In this document: positions 1-9,503 of the stretch, in pieces
How positions within the stretch are numbered: position 1 is the stretch's first letter
How the letters are laid out: the number at the start of each line of letters is the position of its first letter
Assembly: GCA_009602725.1 (NCBI GenBank)
Contig: WELB01000012.1
Location: forward strand, 779,322-817,882
DNA length: 38,561 nt
Direction of reading: 5' to 3'
From: Spirogloea muscicola
Taxonomy: Eukaryota; Streptophyta; Zygnematophyceae; Spirogloeales; Spirogloeaceae
Made by a program: the position numbers and the translations under genes
The notes under the pieces: generated by a model
Database searches by the model: none
What the model saw: the letters and a program-made list of their open reading frames with translations, nothing else
What the model was told of the DNA's origin: nothing

Positions 1-134
<134 letters not shown>

Positions 135-776
135 TTCACGGCAAGTCAAGGCCGCTCCGCCCCGCCCTCCCTCCACCCCAGGCGGTTGCGACAACCGCAG
201 GGGAGGAGGAGAGGGAGCGCGGAAGGCCGCGTGGGGCCGGACCCGCGGTCAACGGGGGCCGGCTTGAACGGGCCGCCACGTGGCGGTCAAACCCCCCCGC
301 CCCGACGCGCTCGGAGGAAAAGAGGTCAGGGTACTGGGTAACATTGGACCCGTGCGCGAATGCCCCGTCGGCACCGCAGGCGCATGCCCCTCACCACGGA
401 TAGGACATTGAATTAGCAGACAGCTTCCTTTCGAGGGACGAACTGGCGACCGATTTACGGGGGGGTTGTTCCCGGCCCAGGCCCCGGCCCGAAATGGCAG
501 GGAAGCCCGGACGCGGCAGTTGGGCGCTACGGCCTCCGGCACGTGGCTGCGCCGGAAGTGGGCTGCTGCCGTGCGGGCGGTTGCCGGTGACGGGGCAGGC
601 CGGCGGATGATTTGCGCGACGGCAGGAGACGCCCGGGAAGCACCAGCGAACGCCGTGAATCGGGCCCACCATTATGCCCACGAGCTGGCTGCTGTGAGTA
701 GACTCCCTGTGTGCTTTCACGCTTTTCTGGCCCCTTCGAGCTTTGTTCAATTGCTGCCCTGGGCTGGCCTTTCTGG
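135..776. other. GC-rich intergenic stretch without a recognisable gene
   Basis: Several open frames cross this segment on both strands, but they overlap one another, are rich in Pro, Arg and Ala, and match no family I recognise, as expected for GC-rich non-coding DNA. Its right end, from about 735, resembles the dispersed repeat family (a GGGCTGGC core at about 764) and passes into the inverted repeat described next. Confidence 0.5.
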
Positions 777-1056
777 CCCTCGCCCAAGTCTTCCGGATGC
801 GCTTGGCCATCTCTTTGCAGCGGTCCCTTGCCTTCGCGGTCCACTTGCGCGCAGGCCGCGCTTTTGGCGGCGGCCTCCGGCTTCCGTCAGGGCGACGTCT
901 TTCCGCCTGCTAGCTATTCAGACTTGCATCTACTGACTAGAGCTTACTGAGAGTCCGCTTGCTGCTGTCTCAGTCCTCAGCACTCCGGCTCCTTCGGACC
1001 TTGTCCATTCCTTTGGGCGGTCCCAGCCACCACTTAATCTGGCCGCACTTGCTTTC
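777..1056 (+). repeat. Left arm of a ~280-bp inverted repeat (partner 5466-5748)
   Basis: Reverse-complementing 5466-5748 gives a sequence that aligns along its whole length with this segment, with scattered substitutions (roughly 90% identity by eye). The shared part starts at CCTCGCCCAAGTCTTCCGG and ends near the GGCCGC/CTTGCTT motif. It contains one copy of the palindromic core repeat in the form CCTTGTCCATTC followed by GGGC. A shorter third copy of the inner end lies at about 11079-11130. It may be a transposon end or two separate insertions of a ~280-bp non-autonomous element. Confidence 0.75.
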
Positions 1057-1125
1057 TGGCCCCGTCGGACCTTGTCAATTCTTTTCGGGCTGGCTGATTG
1101 TCAGCCCTTGCCCCCTTCGCCCTGG

Positions 1126-1765
1126 CGGGTTTGATGCGCGACGCCGGGTACCGTGCGGTCACGGAGTGATCAACATTATGCCTATCACCACGGATGCCCA
1201 GGGACGTCATCATCGCCGCACACTTGACATTGTGGGCGTGCAACCTGGTGGAGGACCACGGGCCTTGGTCGATGTGGTTGTTACGGAGGCCTATGAAAGT
1301 CCAGCATCAATGGACATTGCTTCCACGCAGTGGGCGGTGCAAAACAAAATAAACTGAAGCACTACTCCGATTACCCCCAGTGCGATCAGCTTCTGCCAGC
1401 GGCAGTCGACATTTTTGGCTACTTAGGTCCTCGATCCCACACTCTTCTTCAAAATGTTGCCAATCTACGCCACACGACATGCAGATGTGTTCCCGGCTGA
1501 GATGGGCTAGCCAGCTGCATATCTGTCGTTCTTGCGACTGATAGTTATTTTCGGCCTGTTTGCAGCGTGCTCAGGCTAATGCTTTGCACCAGAAAGCTGG
1601 GCGAGCTCTAGTCGGTGGCAGAAGGGCTTCGTATCTGCCATCTAGTATTCAGGCATCGATTAGCGACCTTTATGTATTGAACCGTGGTTACTGAGCGGGT
1701 CAATCTGCTGTAGGTTATGTAGGTCTTGAGATGTGCTTGCCTCTGTACTTGGCCATTTGACCTTC
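1126..1765 (+). mobile_element. Decayed LINE-type retrotransposon 3' end, copy 1
   Basis: Translated in shifting frames, this stretch reads as the C-terminal end of a non-LTR reverse transcriptase polyprotein: an RRTLDIVGVQPGG-like strand, a VDVVVTEAY segment, a KHYSDYP-like piece, then an AVDIFGYLGPRSHTLL-like end. This layout (DNA-binding or zinc-type tail, then a late conserved 'TFG..GP' motif) is common in algal LINE ORF2 C-termini. It aligns over about 600 bp with the copy at 3640-4290, in the same orientation. Stops and frameshifts break it, so it is a dead remnant. The assignment rests on motif recall, not a search; the LINE clade is unknown. Confidence 0.55.
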
Positions 1766-2985
1766 GTTCGTTTCAAATAAACGTACTATTTCCTTTGAGA
1801 AGCCACTTCTCTCACAGTAATAGAAGTGGCTCTCCCAATGGGGGCAAGGGCTGTGAGAAGCCAGCCCGAAAAGAATTGACAAAAGGTCGAAGGTGCCAAA
1901 TGACGGAGGGGCCTAAAACCACCATGACGGAAGGGCCTGAAGATGCTATGTCAGAACGGGTGGAGGATGGCCACTCCTCTCACAGCCATCGCTCTTTTTT
2001 CCATTTGCTGTGCTGGCCAATCCCAGCCATCGCCCTCTACTGGAAGAGTCTATCTCTCTTAGGCAGCGCTTTTTGGCCTTTTTGGTCTCTCTCTTAGGGC
2101 GAGCACTTTCTTTCTTTTGGCCCCTTTGAACCTTGTCAATGCCTTTCGGGCTGGCTTTTCACAGCCCTTTGCCCCGTTCGAGAGAGCCACTTTCATTCTT
2201 GTCTATGTCTGTGGGCTGGCATCTCACATCGTAAATCGTCCACGCAGCTAAGCAAGTGGCTTATAAGGAAGGATGCTCCAGAATCTAGTCGACAGCAAAG
2301 TCAGAAGTGGCCGAAGAGCCTCATAGAGCCACCCAAGCATGACAGGACCTGCTGACAGTACGATATGAGCGAGTGGGGAGGGGCGGCGGGTTCCACACTC
2401 ACAGCCGAGTAGGAGCAATGGGTCTTGGAAATGGTACCAGGTACCGATCGGAGGCCAGCAAGGGCCGCACAGAGCGACATGCAACAGATCTGCATTGCCC
2501 ATCAAGTTTGCTGTCAGACTGCTCAACTTCGGGGCATCAAAACGCTACAAGCTCTTTCGAGGGGCCTTTCATGGTTGATCGGTGGCTAAAAGAGGCCAGA
2601 GCCCTCCGAATTCCATGTCTAATGCATTGCGTTTCCAATACAGACCAAAGTGTGCAAGGGATTTGAAGTTGCCTGAAAGCAGGTGATTGACGCATATAGA
2701 AAGGGCAACCTTTCCCGACTGAAAATGATGATGCGGGATGGCGCCAGCAGGTACGCTGGCGCATTGACCTTAGCAGCCACGACCAGATCAGTTTGCAAGC
2801 TGAATAGTTGCAAAGCAGCAGCCTGTAGTCAGGCAGGCTCGTGACAGAGACCGAAGCTTATGGTGGGAGCCCGAGGCAGCAGAAACGAATCTACAGGCGC
2901 AAAGATGTGATGCAAAGGAAAGCGCTTACAGATTATTTGAATGTGACTACGTGTGCCAAAAGTTTTGGAGTAAGGTCCAGCAAAA
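1766..2985. other. Repeat-rich intergenic DNA
   Basis: No gene is supported here. It holds several copies of the palindromic core repeat: a minus-oriented copy at about 1815-1895, and plus-oriented copies near 2010, 2150 and 2213. The 1823-1885 copy is almost identical to one at 30965-31025. The rest, about 2240-2985, could be the heavily decayed reverse transcriptase part of LINE copy 2, but no RT motif such as the catalytic F/YADD is visible. Confidence 0.5.
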
Positions 2986-3339
2986 AGGATGGACAAAGCC
3001 GGAGCAGCACCAGGTAAGCAGGGCAGCTTGCATAAGGCAGAGCCCTCTGATAAAGGAGATGGCTCTTTCAATGAGGCGCTCTTCTTCCTGAAACTAGACA
3101 GTCGCTATGTTAGGCCAGCCGATAGTCTTGCACAGACATGGGGACCGGAGAGCCCACAAAGATCGACATCATGGCAGCTCTCCATGTCAAGCGCAACTGC
3201 AGAGCATCCGCAAAATAGCAATTTGCTTCTTCCCTTCCCTGCAACCCCTCCTCGCTCCTCTCTCAACGCTTGCCCAAGCACCGGACTAGGGGGCATAGGC
3301 TAGACTCATTGCTGCAGTCCAAGATAAGCGTCGCAAGAC

Positions 3340-4295
3340 GCTGAGGAGGATGATAGAAATCAGGAACAACCCAAGGATTCTGGCAAGACTTACCTCTCTT
3401 GCAACACCTGCGGCTACCGACTGGATTTCTACCCACGCCATCAACAACTCCTTCAAGATCAGCCCCGAGGCCTATCGGACGCTCCTCCAACTGTTCCTTG
3501 GCCCGCCCCCCACCTGCCTGATCGGAGTCTGTCAATGTGAGAGCCTCTTTCGCACACTGAAACCTCGCTACGCTTACGCTGCACTGTCTCAGTGGCCCTG
3601 AAGTGGTGGGCTTTTATATCTACTACGAGAAGCCCTGGCGGACTTGTCGTGTGACGCTGGCTACCGCGCCATTGTGAAAAATGGACAAGATTATGCCCAT
3701 CACCACGACGCTCAGGGAGGCCATGACCGTCGCACCCTGGGCATTGTGGGTGTACAACCTTGCGGAGGTCCACGAGCCTTGGTCGATGTGGTTGTGACGG
3801 AGGCGTACAAATAGAGTCCAGCATCAACCCACATTGCTGGCCACGCAGTGCGAAGTGCAGAGCAGAGAAAGCTGCAGCACTACTTTGACTACCCCCGAGC
3901 GATCACCTCCTACCAGCCGCGATTGACACCTTTGGCTGCATTGGTCCTCGTCTTCATACCTTACTTGAGAACATCGCAGGTCTAGGATATGCACGCATAT
4001 GCATGAGGATATGCTTCCAGCCGAGATGGGCATGCCGACAGCCAAGTTGGCTTTCTGCAAGGTCGTGTCTCAGCCTGTTTTCAGCAAGTTCAGGCTCATG
4101 CTTTGCAAAAAGCTGGTCGAGCCTTAGCTGGTGGCACAAGGGCTTGTCAATTGCCATCCGGTATCGGGGCATCGATTAGAGACCTCTACAAAATGACTGG
4201 TGGTTACTGAGCGGGTCAGCTTAGCAGCAGCTGATGTACATCTGTATGTGTACTTGTGTTTGTACTTGGTCACTGAGGCCCTCCATCAACCAATA
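3340..4295 (+). mobile_element. Decayed LINE-type retrotransposon 3' end, copy 2 (longer)
   Basis: This is a second, longer and independently decayed copy of the element at 1126-1765. Going 5' to 3' there is an 'ARLTSLATPAATDWI' stretch, a Cys-containing zinc-like piece (CLIGVCQCE), then LREALADL-CDAGYRA, DRRTLGIVGVQP, RALVDVVVTEAY and an SPAST...KLQHYFDYP region, and finally the late segment that ends near a shared GGTTACTGAGCGGGTC motif. This order fits the C-terminal third of LINE ORF2 after the RT domain. At least one in-frame stop and several frameshifts interrupt it. The 5' limit is uncertain and may lie upstream of 3340. Confidence 0.6.
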
Positions 4296-5465
4296 CAACC
4301 TTTATGCTTCTGCCGCGCGCAATGAACTTCTGTTGCAAGATTGGCGTTGGCCTTCCATCGTACAAGCACGCTCAATTTCTGTCGGCCTGCAGCGTCACCT
4401 TTCCCTGCCCACTGCTGGCTATCCTGCGCCAACACTTCGTGTCAAATGTCTCAACGCTGGTTGTCATCAATCATTGCCCCTCCTTGGTGAAGTCTACTTC
4501 TTTCTCGTCTGCTTCTCTCCTACCGTCCTCACTTGCCCGCGGATCGTTCCGACTTGTATTGTCGAGAAGGGTAGCATTGCATGTCAAGAAGGGTTAAGCA
4601 AAAGATTATCATACTAGATTCGTCTTTGCCAAGTAGTTTGCAACGCCTTGTTGGGTTTTCTTTGTAGACTATGTCAATGGTTGGGGCTCTTGGGGCTGTC
4701 TTGCGTTTCGGGCCCCTCCTACCTGTGTTTCCCTGGCTGCCTAGCCTGTGGCTCCGTCATGAACACCTGTATGCATCTGGCTGGCTTTCACAGCCGCTCT
4801 TTTAATATCAGCAGCCGCTTTTTTTTTACCTGTGTAGGCTGGCCTTTCACAAGAAAGGCGCTCTACCAAAGGGGGCAAGGGCTGTGAAAAGCCAGGCCAA
4901 CTTAAAATTAGTCCAAAGGGCAGGGATTCCCTACAACCACGCAGCTATGCAATACAAGTTGCTACAGCGAAAGGGAGATACAAAATTTGGAGTCAGTAGC
5001 CGCAAGTCATTAGGTTGCAGCTTGAAGCTCTCAAAAGCCATCGCCATTCGAAATCAGAGGTTTATTCCCTTTGGGCTAGCCTCCCATAGCCATTATGTTA
5101 TAGGAGCAATTTCATTTTCATACCCATGGCCACCGTCTATTAAATTCTTTTAAGCTGGCCTCTCACAGTGGTTCGTCCTACCCCACTTCTGAGATAGCGC
5201 CCATGGCCCCTTCGTAGTTGAGAAGGGCTCGCCCGTTGAGGATAGGTGCTGGAAAAAGCCAGCCCAAAAAGAATGAACAAAGTACGAGAAGGGGCCAGGG
5301 GCCAGGGGGCACCAAGAAGAACACTAAGATAAACAAGCACGAGAAGAAATCAAGCAGCTACGAAGCACTCAATAACCCCTGCTGAGCAGCCGCAGGGCTC
5401 GTAGTTTCGTAATTTGGCCCCCTCGTACCTTGTCGCTTCTTTTCGGGCTGGCTTCTCACAGCCCT
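4296..5465. other. Repeat-rich intergenic DNA with paired palindromic cores
   Basis: No gene is recognised. The segment has plus copies of the palindromic repeat near 4775, 4838, 5153 and 5443 and minus copies near 4880 and 5255. The pair 4838/4880 folds on itself, because GGCTGGCCTTTCACA is followed about 40 nt later by TGTGAAAAGCCAGGCC. Small open frames here overlap and look like chance. Confidence 0.55.
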
Positions 5466-5748
5466 TGAAGCAAGCGCGGCCAGATTAACTCGTGGCTGGG
5501 AGAGGCCAGCCCAAAAGAATGGACAAGGTCTAAAGGGCCGGAGTGCTAAGGACTGAGACAACAGTAAGCGAACTCTCAGTAACCTCTAGTCAGTAGATGC
5601 AAATCTGAATAGCGAGCAGGCGGAAAGACGTCGCCCTGACGGTAGCCGGAGGCCGCCGCCAGAGCGCGGCCTGCGCGCAAGTGGACCGCAAAAGCTAGGG
5701 ACCGCTGCGAAGAGACGGCCAGGCGCATCCGGAAGACTTGGGCGAGGG
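5466..5748 (-). repeat. Right arm of the ~280-bp inverted repeat (partner 777-1056)
   Basis: This is the reverse complement of the 777-1056 segment with scattered substitutions and very few length changes. The two arms enclose about 4.4 kb that contains both LINE remnants. The inner end carries a minus copy of the palindromic core (GGCCAGCCCAAAAGAATGG). No target-site duplication at the outer edges is obvious by eye. Confidence 0.75.
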
Positions 5749-6600
5749 ACAAACTTACACGTCGAACAGAGACTCAAGTCGGCCATAGTGATCCGGGAGT
5801 TCCGCGTGGAAGGGCTCTCGCTCAACGGATCAAAGGTACGCCGGGATAAACCCGGCGACATGGAAGCCAGGCTGCTCGCCCTGCTGCCCGTGATGGCGGG
5901 CCGCTGCTCGCCGCGCAAGGCGGTGAAGTAGGTCAAGCCATTTGGCGCCAAAGGCGCCGTGTACGTCGACCCTTGCCCCCGCTGGGAGAGCCACTTCTTC
6001 TTTTTTCTACGTAGGAAGAGCCCGTTCTGGAAGAATCGCTCTCTCGAACATTCTCCCACGTCGCACCTATCTCCTCACGCTGTATCGTGGATACTGAGCT
6101 TCCATCTGCATCATTTCGTGTCCAGTTGTGTACTTTATCCTTTTCGGCACCTTTTTGTGGCCTTTGGATTTTGTCCATTCTTTTCTGGGGCTGGCTTTGC
6201 TAGCCCCTCTTTTCTATGGGCGAGCAATTTCTTCTATTTCTATCGCCCTCACACTGACACACCGTGGCGGGCCGACCTTTTGACCAATTGGGCTACACTT
6301 AGTGCGAACAATCTTGTGAGCCAGCGTCTCACTGACGACATGCCACGCGACAGGAGGGCCACTCAGCAGATAGGGAAGTCTTGCCGTCCGATTGAGGCCA
6401 CCTCCCGGTGCTATGGCCGTCCCAAGACTTACGACGCTCCGCATGCCGCTCCAGGACCGGGAGGCCGACGGTCCCGAAGCGCAACCGTCACGGCTGAAGG
6501 GGACCGGGCCCGGCGCGCCAGCGCGAACGGAGCCGGTCCGCCGCCGCTGCAAGCCCCGGCGCTCGGCCTCCCGCGGTGGGCCGGTCCGTCTCCCGCCCTC
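5749..6600. other. Intergenic stretch with one palindromic repeat copy
   Basis: Open frames on both strands overlap and have no recognisable family signature. A plus copy of the dispersed repeat lies at about 6150-6235, of the subtype with GGGGCTGGCTTTGCTAGCCCC, which is otherwise seen at 13480-13690. From about 6450 the sequence becomes strongly GC-rich and runs into a CT microsatellite. Confidence 0.5.
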
Positions 6601-6609
6601 CCGCCCCCC

Positions 6610-6647
<38 letters not shown>

Positions 6648-6648
6648 N
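6610..6648. repeat. CT microsatellite ending in an undetermined base
   Basis: About 18 CT units are followed by a single N at 6648. The N at the end of a simple repeat suggests a closed assembly gap or an unresolved repeat length, so the sequences left and right of it may not be truly adjacent. Confidence 0.85.
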
Positions 6649-6650
6649 CC

Positions 6651-6757
6651 GGCCCCGACCTCGCCGACTACCCCATGGACACCGTGCCAAACAAGGTCGA
6701 GCACCTGTTCCTGGCGCAGCTCTTCCACGACCGCAAGCAGAAAGAGGCGCGCATGAG
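6651..6757 (+). CDS. Possible orphan exon, no recognised family
   Basis: Directly after the N, one frame reads [20 protein letters not shown] and goes on for about 15 more polar residues to ARMR, ending at an AG|GTTCGT that could be a donor. The codons are strongly C/G-ending (gac, ctc, gcc, tac, aag, gtc, gag, cac, ctg), as in the real exons of this window, and the peptide has a normal amphipathic composition, unlike the Pro/Arg/Ser-rich chance frames around it. I do not recognise the family. No second exon was found downstream before the secreted-protein gene. It may be the cut end of a gene joined here across a gap, a pseudo-exon, or chance. Confidence 0.3.
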
Positions 6758-7322
6758 GTTCGTACGCCGGCCCACTGACGATCTGCTTGGCTGCGATCTG
6801 GTCCTGGTGTGTAGATGTTGGGATCGAGACCGGCTTGATAGTCTCTCTCTCCACCCTCCCCCCTTAACCACATTAATCCCCCTTCCCCTCCCTCGCTGCT
6901 CTCTTTAGCCCGCCCAGTCTACTAGGTAAGCCACTCATTGCCCCTGGTCCAGACAAATAGGCAGCCTTCTCTGAGTGGCAGCTCTTGCCCGCCCTTGGTC
7001 GCCTCCAACAGCTGGCTCTTCACCGACACTGCTCTCAGGGAGAAAGATATGTGCTTGACATATATGATTTGCTCGACGGGGCATCCTCTATGGGATGTCT
7101 TTAGTTCATCATCGCCAGCCCAACACCCCTATCCTAAGTCGCAGTCCTCTGAGTCGAAGTCATTTTCTTGCCTCTTCCCTCCAGTTACTCCCACCTACAC
7201 TTACCCCTTTCGACCGCGGTCTCCCACACATGGCGGCCCCGTCGGCCCTGTGACACAGCGCAACACTTCCCACTATCTCACTGCACCTTCCTGCCTGCTG
7301 TTGCTCTAAGCTGCAAGGCGCC
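6758..7322. other. Upstream region of secreted-protein gene A
   Basis: No coding sequence is supported. This region should hold the promoter and 5' UTR of the gene starting at 7323. It is C/T-rich in its last 150 nt, much like the leader of paralogue B. A TATATA-like stretch lies near 7058, but its role is a guess. Confidence 0.35.
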
Positions 7323-7942
7323 ATGGCCCGGCTCTCTTCACTAAGAGAATGTGTTCTTGCCACCATGCTTGTGGCGGTGGCCATGGCGAGCTGCGCGCGT
7401 GCTGCACGGCATGCGATGCCTGAAGAGAACGTGCCGCCCACAGTGGAGCCCGGTGTCGATCCCGCTTTGCAAGCTCATAGGGCTGAACGGACAAGGCTGC
7501 TGGCTGGCGATAGTGTCACTGTCGACCCCAGTGGTAAGTGCGCTCCTTCTAAGCTCACTGTCCCAGCAGCTATTAGCGTAAGTCTCAGGCGAGCTTTGAC
7601 TTCCATCAGTGATACTTGTGGTGGCAGGACGAAGGAAGAGGCTCTCAATTTAGTACGAAGTACGATGACCTCGTACAATGGGCGATGAATGTGCTATAAG
7701 CTGTGGCAAATTTGTGATGCTAAGCGTGGCGCTGACACCTCCCTCGCCTTCTTGTGCGGCCTGCAGCCCCAACCTGCAAGACTGCTGACGACCAGACTTG
7801 CCCGGGAATGTATGCATGTGGGGCCATATCGCCCATCTACTGCTACTGCACAAAGGACGACTGGAACAGCTTCTATAGCTATTGTCACTGCTTACTCCTC
7901 TGCGCAAAGAACCTTCAGAAGCCCTGCAACTGCTATATTTGA
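7323..7942 (+). CDS. Small secreted ten-cysteine protein A (128 aa, two exons)
   Basis: Exons are 7323-7533 and 7767-7942; the GT-AG intron is phase 1. The start MARLSSLRECVL is followed by a hydrophobic stretch (ATMLVAVAMA) and an ARA-type cleavage site near residue 27, so a secretory signal peptide is clear. Residues 28-71 form a charged, low-cysteine linker. Exon 2 encodes a C-terminal domain with ten cysteines, spaced C-x7-C-x5-C-x7-C-x-C-x11-C-x-C-x3-C-x7-C-x-C, rich in Tyr, Trp and Pro. The paralogue at 11702-12318 has the same spacing, intron phase and exon-2 length. TGTAA occurs 34 nt after the stop, a likely poly(A) signal. The predicted product is an extracellular, disulfide-rich protein. 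I recognise no family; wall protein, antimicrobial, protease inhibitor or signalling peptide are all open guesses. Confidence 0.8.
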
Positions 7943-7975
7943 GGCGTTCTGAAGGATGTTAGCGTTATGACTTCT

Positions 7976-7980
7976 TGTAA
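7976..7980 (+). promoter_or_regulatory. TGTAA poly(A) signal of gene A
   Basis: TGTAA is the usual chlorophyte polyadenylation signal. It lies 34 nt downstream of the stop codon at 7940-7942, so the 3' UTR of this gene would be very short. Confidence 0.5.
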
Positions 7981-8269
7981 ATCACTTTCATTAGTACGCT
8001 TTTGTAGTGAAGGTCAGCCGGTGTCAATTGAGTAGCAGTTGTGCACATTGTAAGGGGCCAACGGCTGTGGTAGTGTACAATAGAGTTGAACACTCGGCCC
8101 TTCCTTGGTGTGCCTCACCGGAGGATGGTGCTCCTCACTAAAGTAGCAGTAGGACTCTCTGTGAGATATCCGCAAGTAGGGTACTTTGAAGGCCAAGGCT
8201 CAAGTAGGAGCCACATCGTGCACGCATAACCTCATAAATGCAAGGAGTGAATAGATACGGAGTGCACGC

Positions 8270-8882
8270 CCAGGACACAAGTTATCGATCGTTTGAATAG
8301 TCCCAAAGGTCCTGGGTAGGCAATTGATGTTCGATGCGACATTCCTTTCCTTCTGTATCCTGGACACGTAATGCTCTATTCCACTTTAAGCTATTCGTGA
8401 ACAGCCACTACCTCGCTCACGCTTGCCACTGCTACTCGCTTCGTCATCTGAGGACTCCGACTTCGTGAGCAACGTCTTAAGAACATCGACCCCAGAGCGC
8501 ATAGCCTTGTATCTTGCCTTTCCTATAAATGCTTCGTATTCACCTCCATTGTAAAGATATATCAAGGCTTCAATTTTGCTCCATGATTCTGCTTATCGTT
8601 GCTGTGGTGTATGAGTTTCGTATGCTCACACGGCCGCAAGACGTTGCTGCTGTTAGATGATCCATACAGGCTTCAGTTGCATTGCACACGTCATCGTGCA
8701 GCTGCTCTCAGTTCTCACGTCGTTTCTCTGCAGGGAGAATAGTGAACGTGAAGATTCTCATTCAGGCCCACATATGTAGCTTGTCGGCAAGCAGCATGTG
8801 CTTGCCTTCGCGCCTGATCTGAAGTGAACTAAACTGCTTGGGGCAGGGCTTGCAATCTGGCTGGTGAACGCACCCGGTATAC
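8270..8882. repeat. ~610-bp tandem repeat, unit 1
   Basis: This unit aligns along its full length with 8883-9503. Shared marks include GTTATCG-ATCGTTTGAA near the start, CCTTTCCTATAAATGCTTCG in the middle, and CGCACCCGGTATACGACCA at the end. The copies differ by substitutions and small indels (by eye roughly 90% alike). No open frame is shared in a convincing way, so the repeat is probably non-coding. A TATAAAT box-like motif occurs in each unit (about 8524 and 9133). The hairpin of unit 2 is degenerate here. Confidence 0.8.
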
Positions 8883-9503
8883 GACCAGGACGCAAGTTAT
8901 CGGATCGTTTGAAATAGTCCTAACAGTCCTGGGTAGGAAATAGAGGTTCGATGCGACATGCCTTTCCTTCTGTATCCTGCGTGCTGTTCTATTCAACTTC
9001 GAGCTATTCGTGAACACTGCCTCGCTTACGCTTGCCACTACTGCTCGTTACGTCATCTGAGGACTCCGACTTTATGAGCGACGTCTACAGAACATCGACC
9101 CCAGAGCGCTTAGTCTTTTATCTTGCCTTTCCTATAAATGCTTCGTATTCACCTCCGTAGTAAAGATATAGGCTTCAATCTTGCTCCATGATTCTGCTTA
9201 TCGTTTCTGTGGTGTATGAGTTTCGTATGCTCACACGGCCGCAAGACGTTGCTGCTGATAGATGATCCATACAGGCTTCAGTTGCGTTGCACACGTCATC
9301 GTGCAGCTGCTGTCAGTTCCCCTCGTCGTTTCTCTGCAGGAAGAATAGTGAAGATTCTCATTCAGGCCCACTTATGTAGCTTGTCGGCAAGCTACATAAG
9401 TGGGCCTGTGCTTGTGCTTGCCTTCGCGCCTGATCTGAAGTGAACTAAACTGCTTGGGGCAGGGCTTGCAATCTGGCCGGTGAACGCACCCGGTATACGA
9501 CCA
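8883..9503. repeat. ~610-bp tandem repeat, unit 2
   Basis: This is the second, directly adjacent copy of the unit. It differs from unit 1 most clearly near 9363-9408, where it has a perfect hairpin instead of the imperfect one in unit 1. The small minus-strand open frames that end in the same residues in both units simply reflect the duplication. Confidence 0.8.
9363..9408. repeat. Perfect 46-nt hairpin (20-bp arms, 6-nt loop)
   Basis: The arm at 9363-9382 is exactly complementary to 9389-9408 and the loop is GTCGGC. The corresponding place in unit 1 (about 8764-8800) keeps the loop and part of the stem but has mismatches and lacks the outer part of the second arm. It could be a structured RNA element, a cruciform site or a product of repair at a snapback. 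Confidence 0.85.

Noticed and set aside
6610-6648. The CT microsatellite as a promoter element (GAGA-like)
   Set aside because: It ends in an unresolved base and lies about 675 nt from the nearest start, so position and length are unreliable.
5959-6756. A 265-codon plus-strand frame
   Set aside because: It spans a dispersed repeat, a CT microsatellite and an N, changes composition along its length, and has no recognisable domain.
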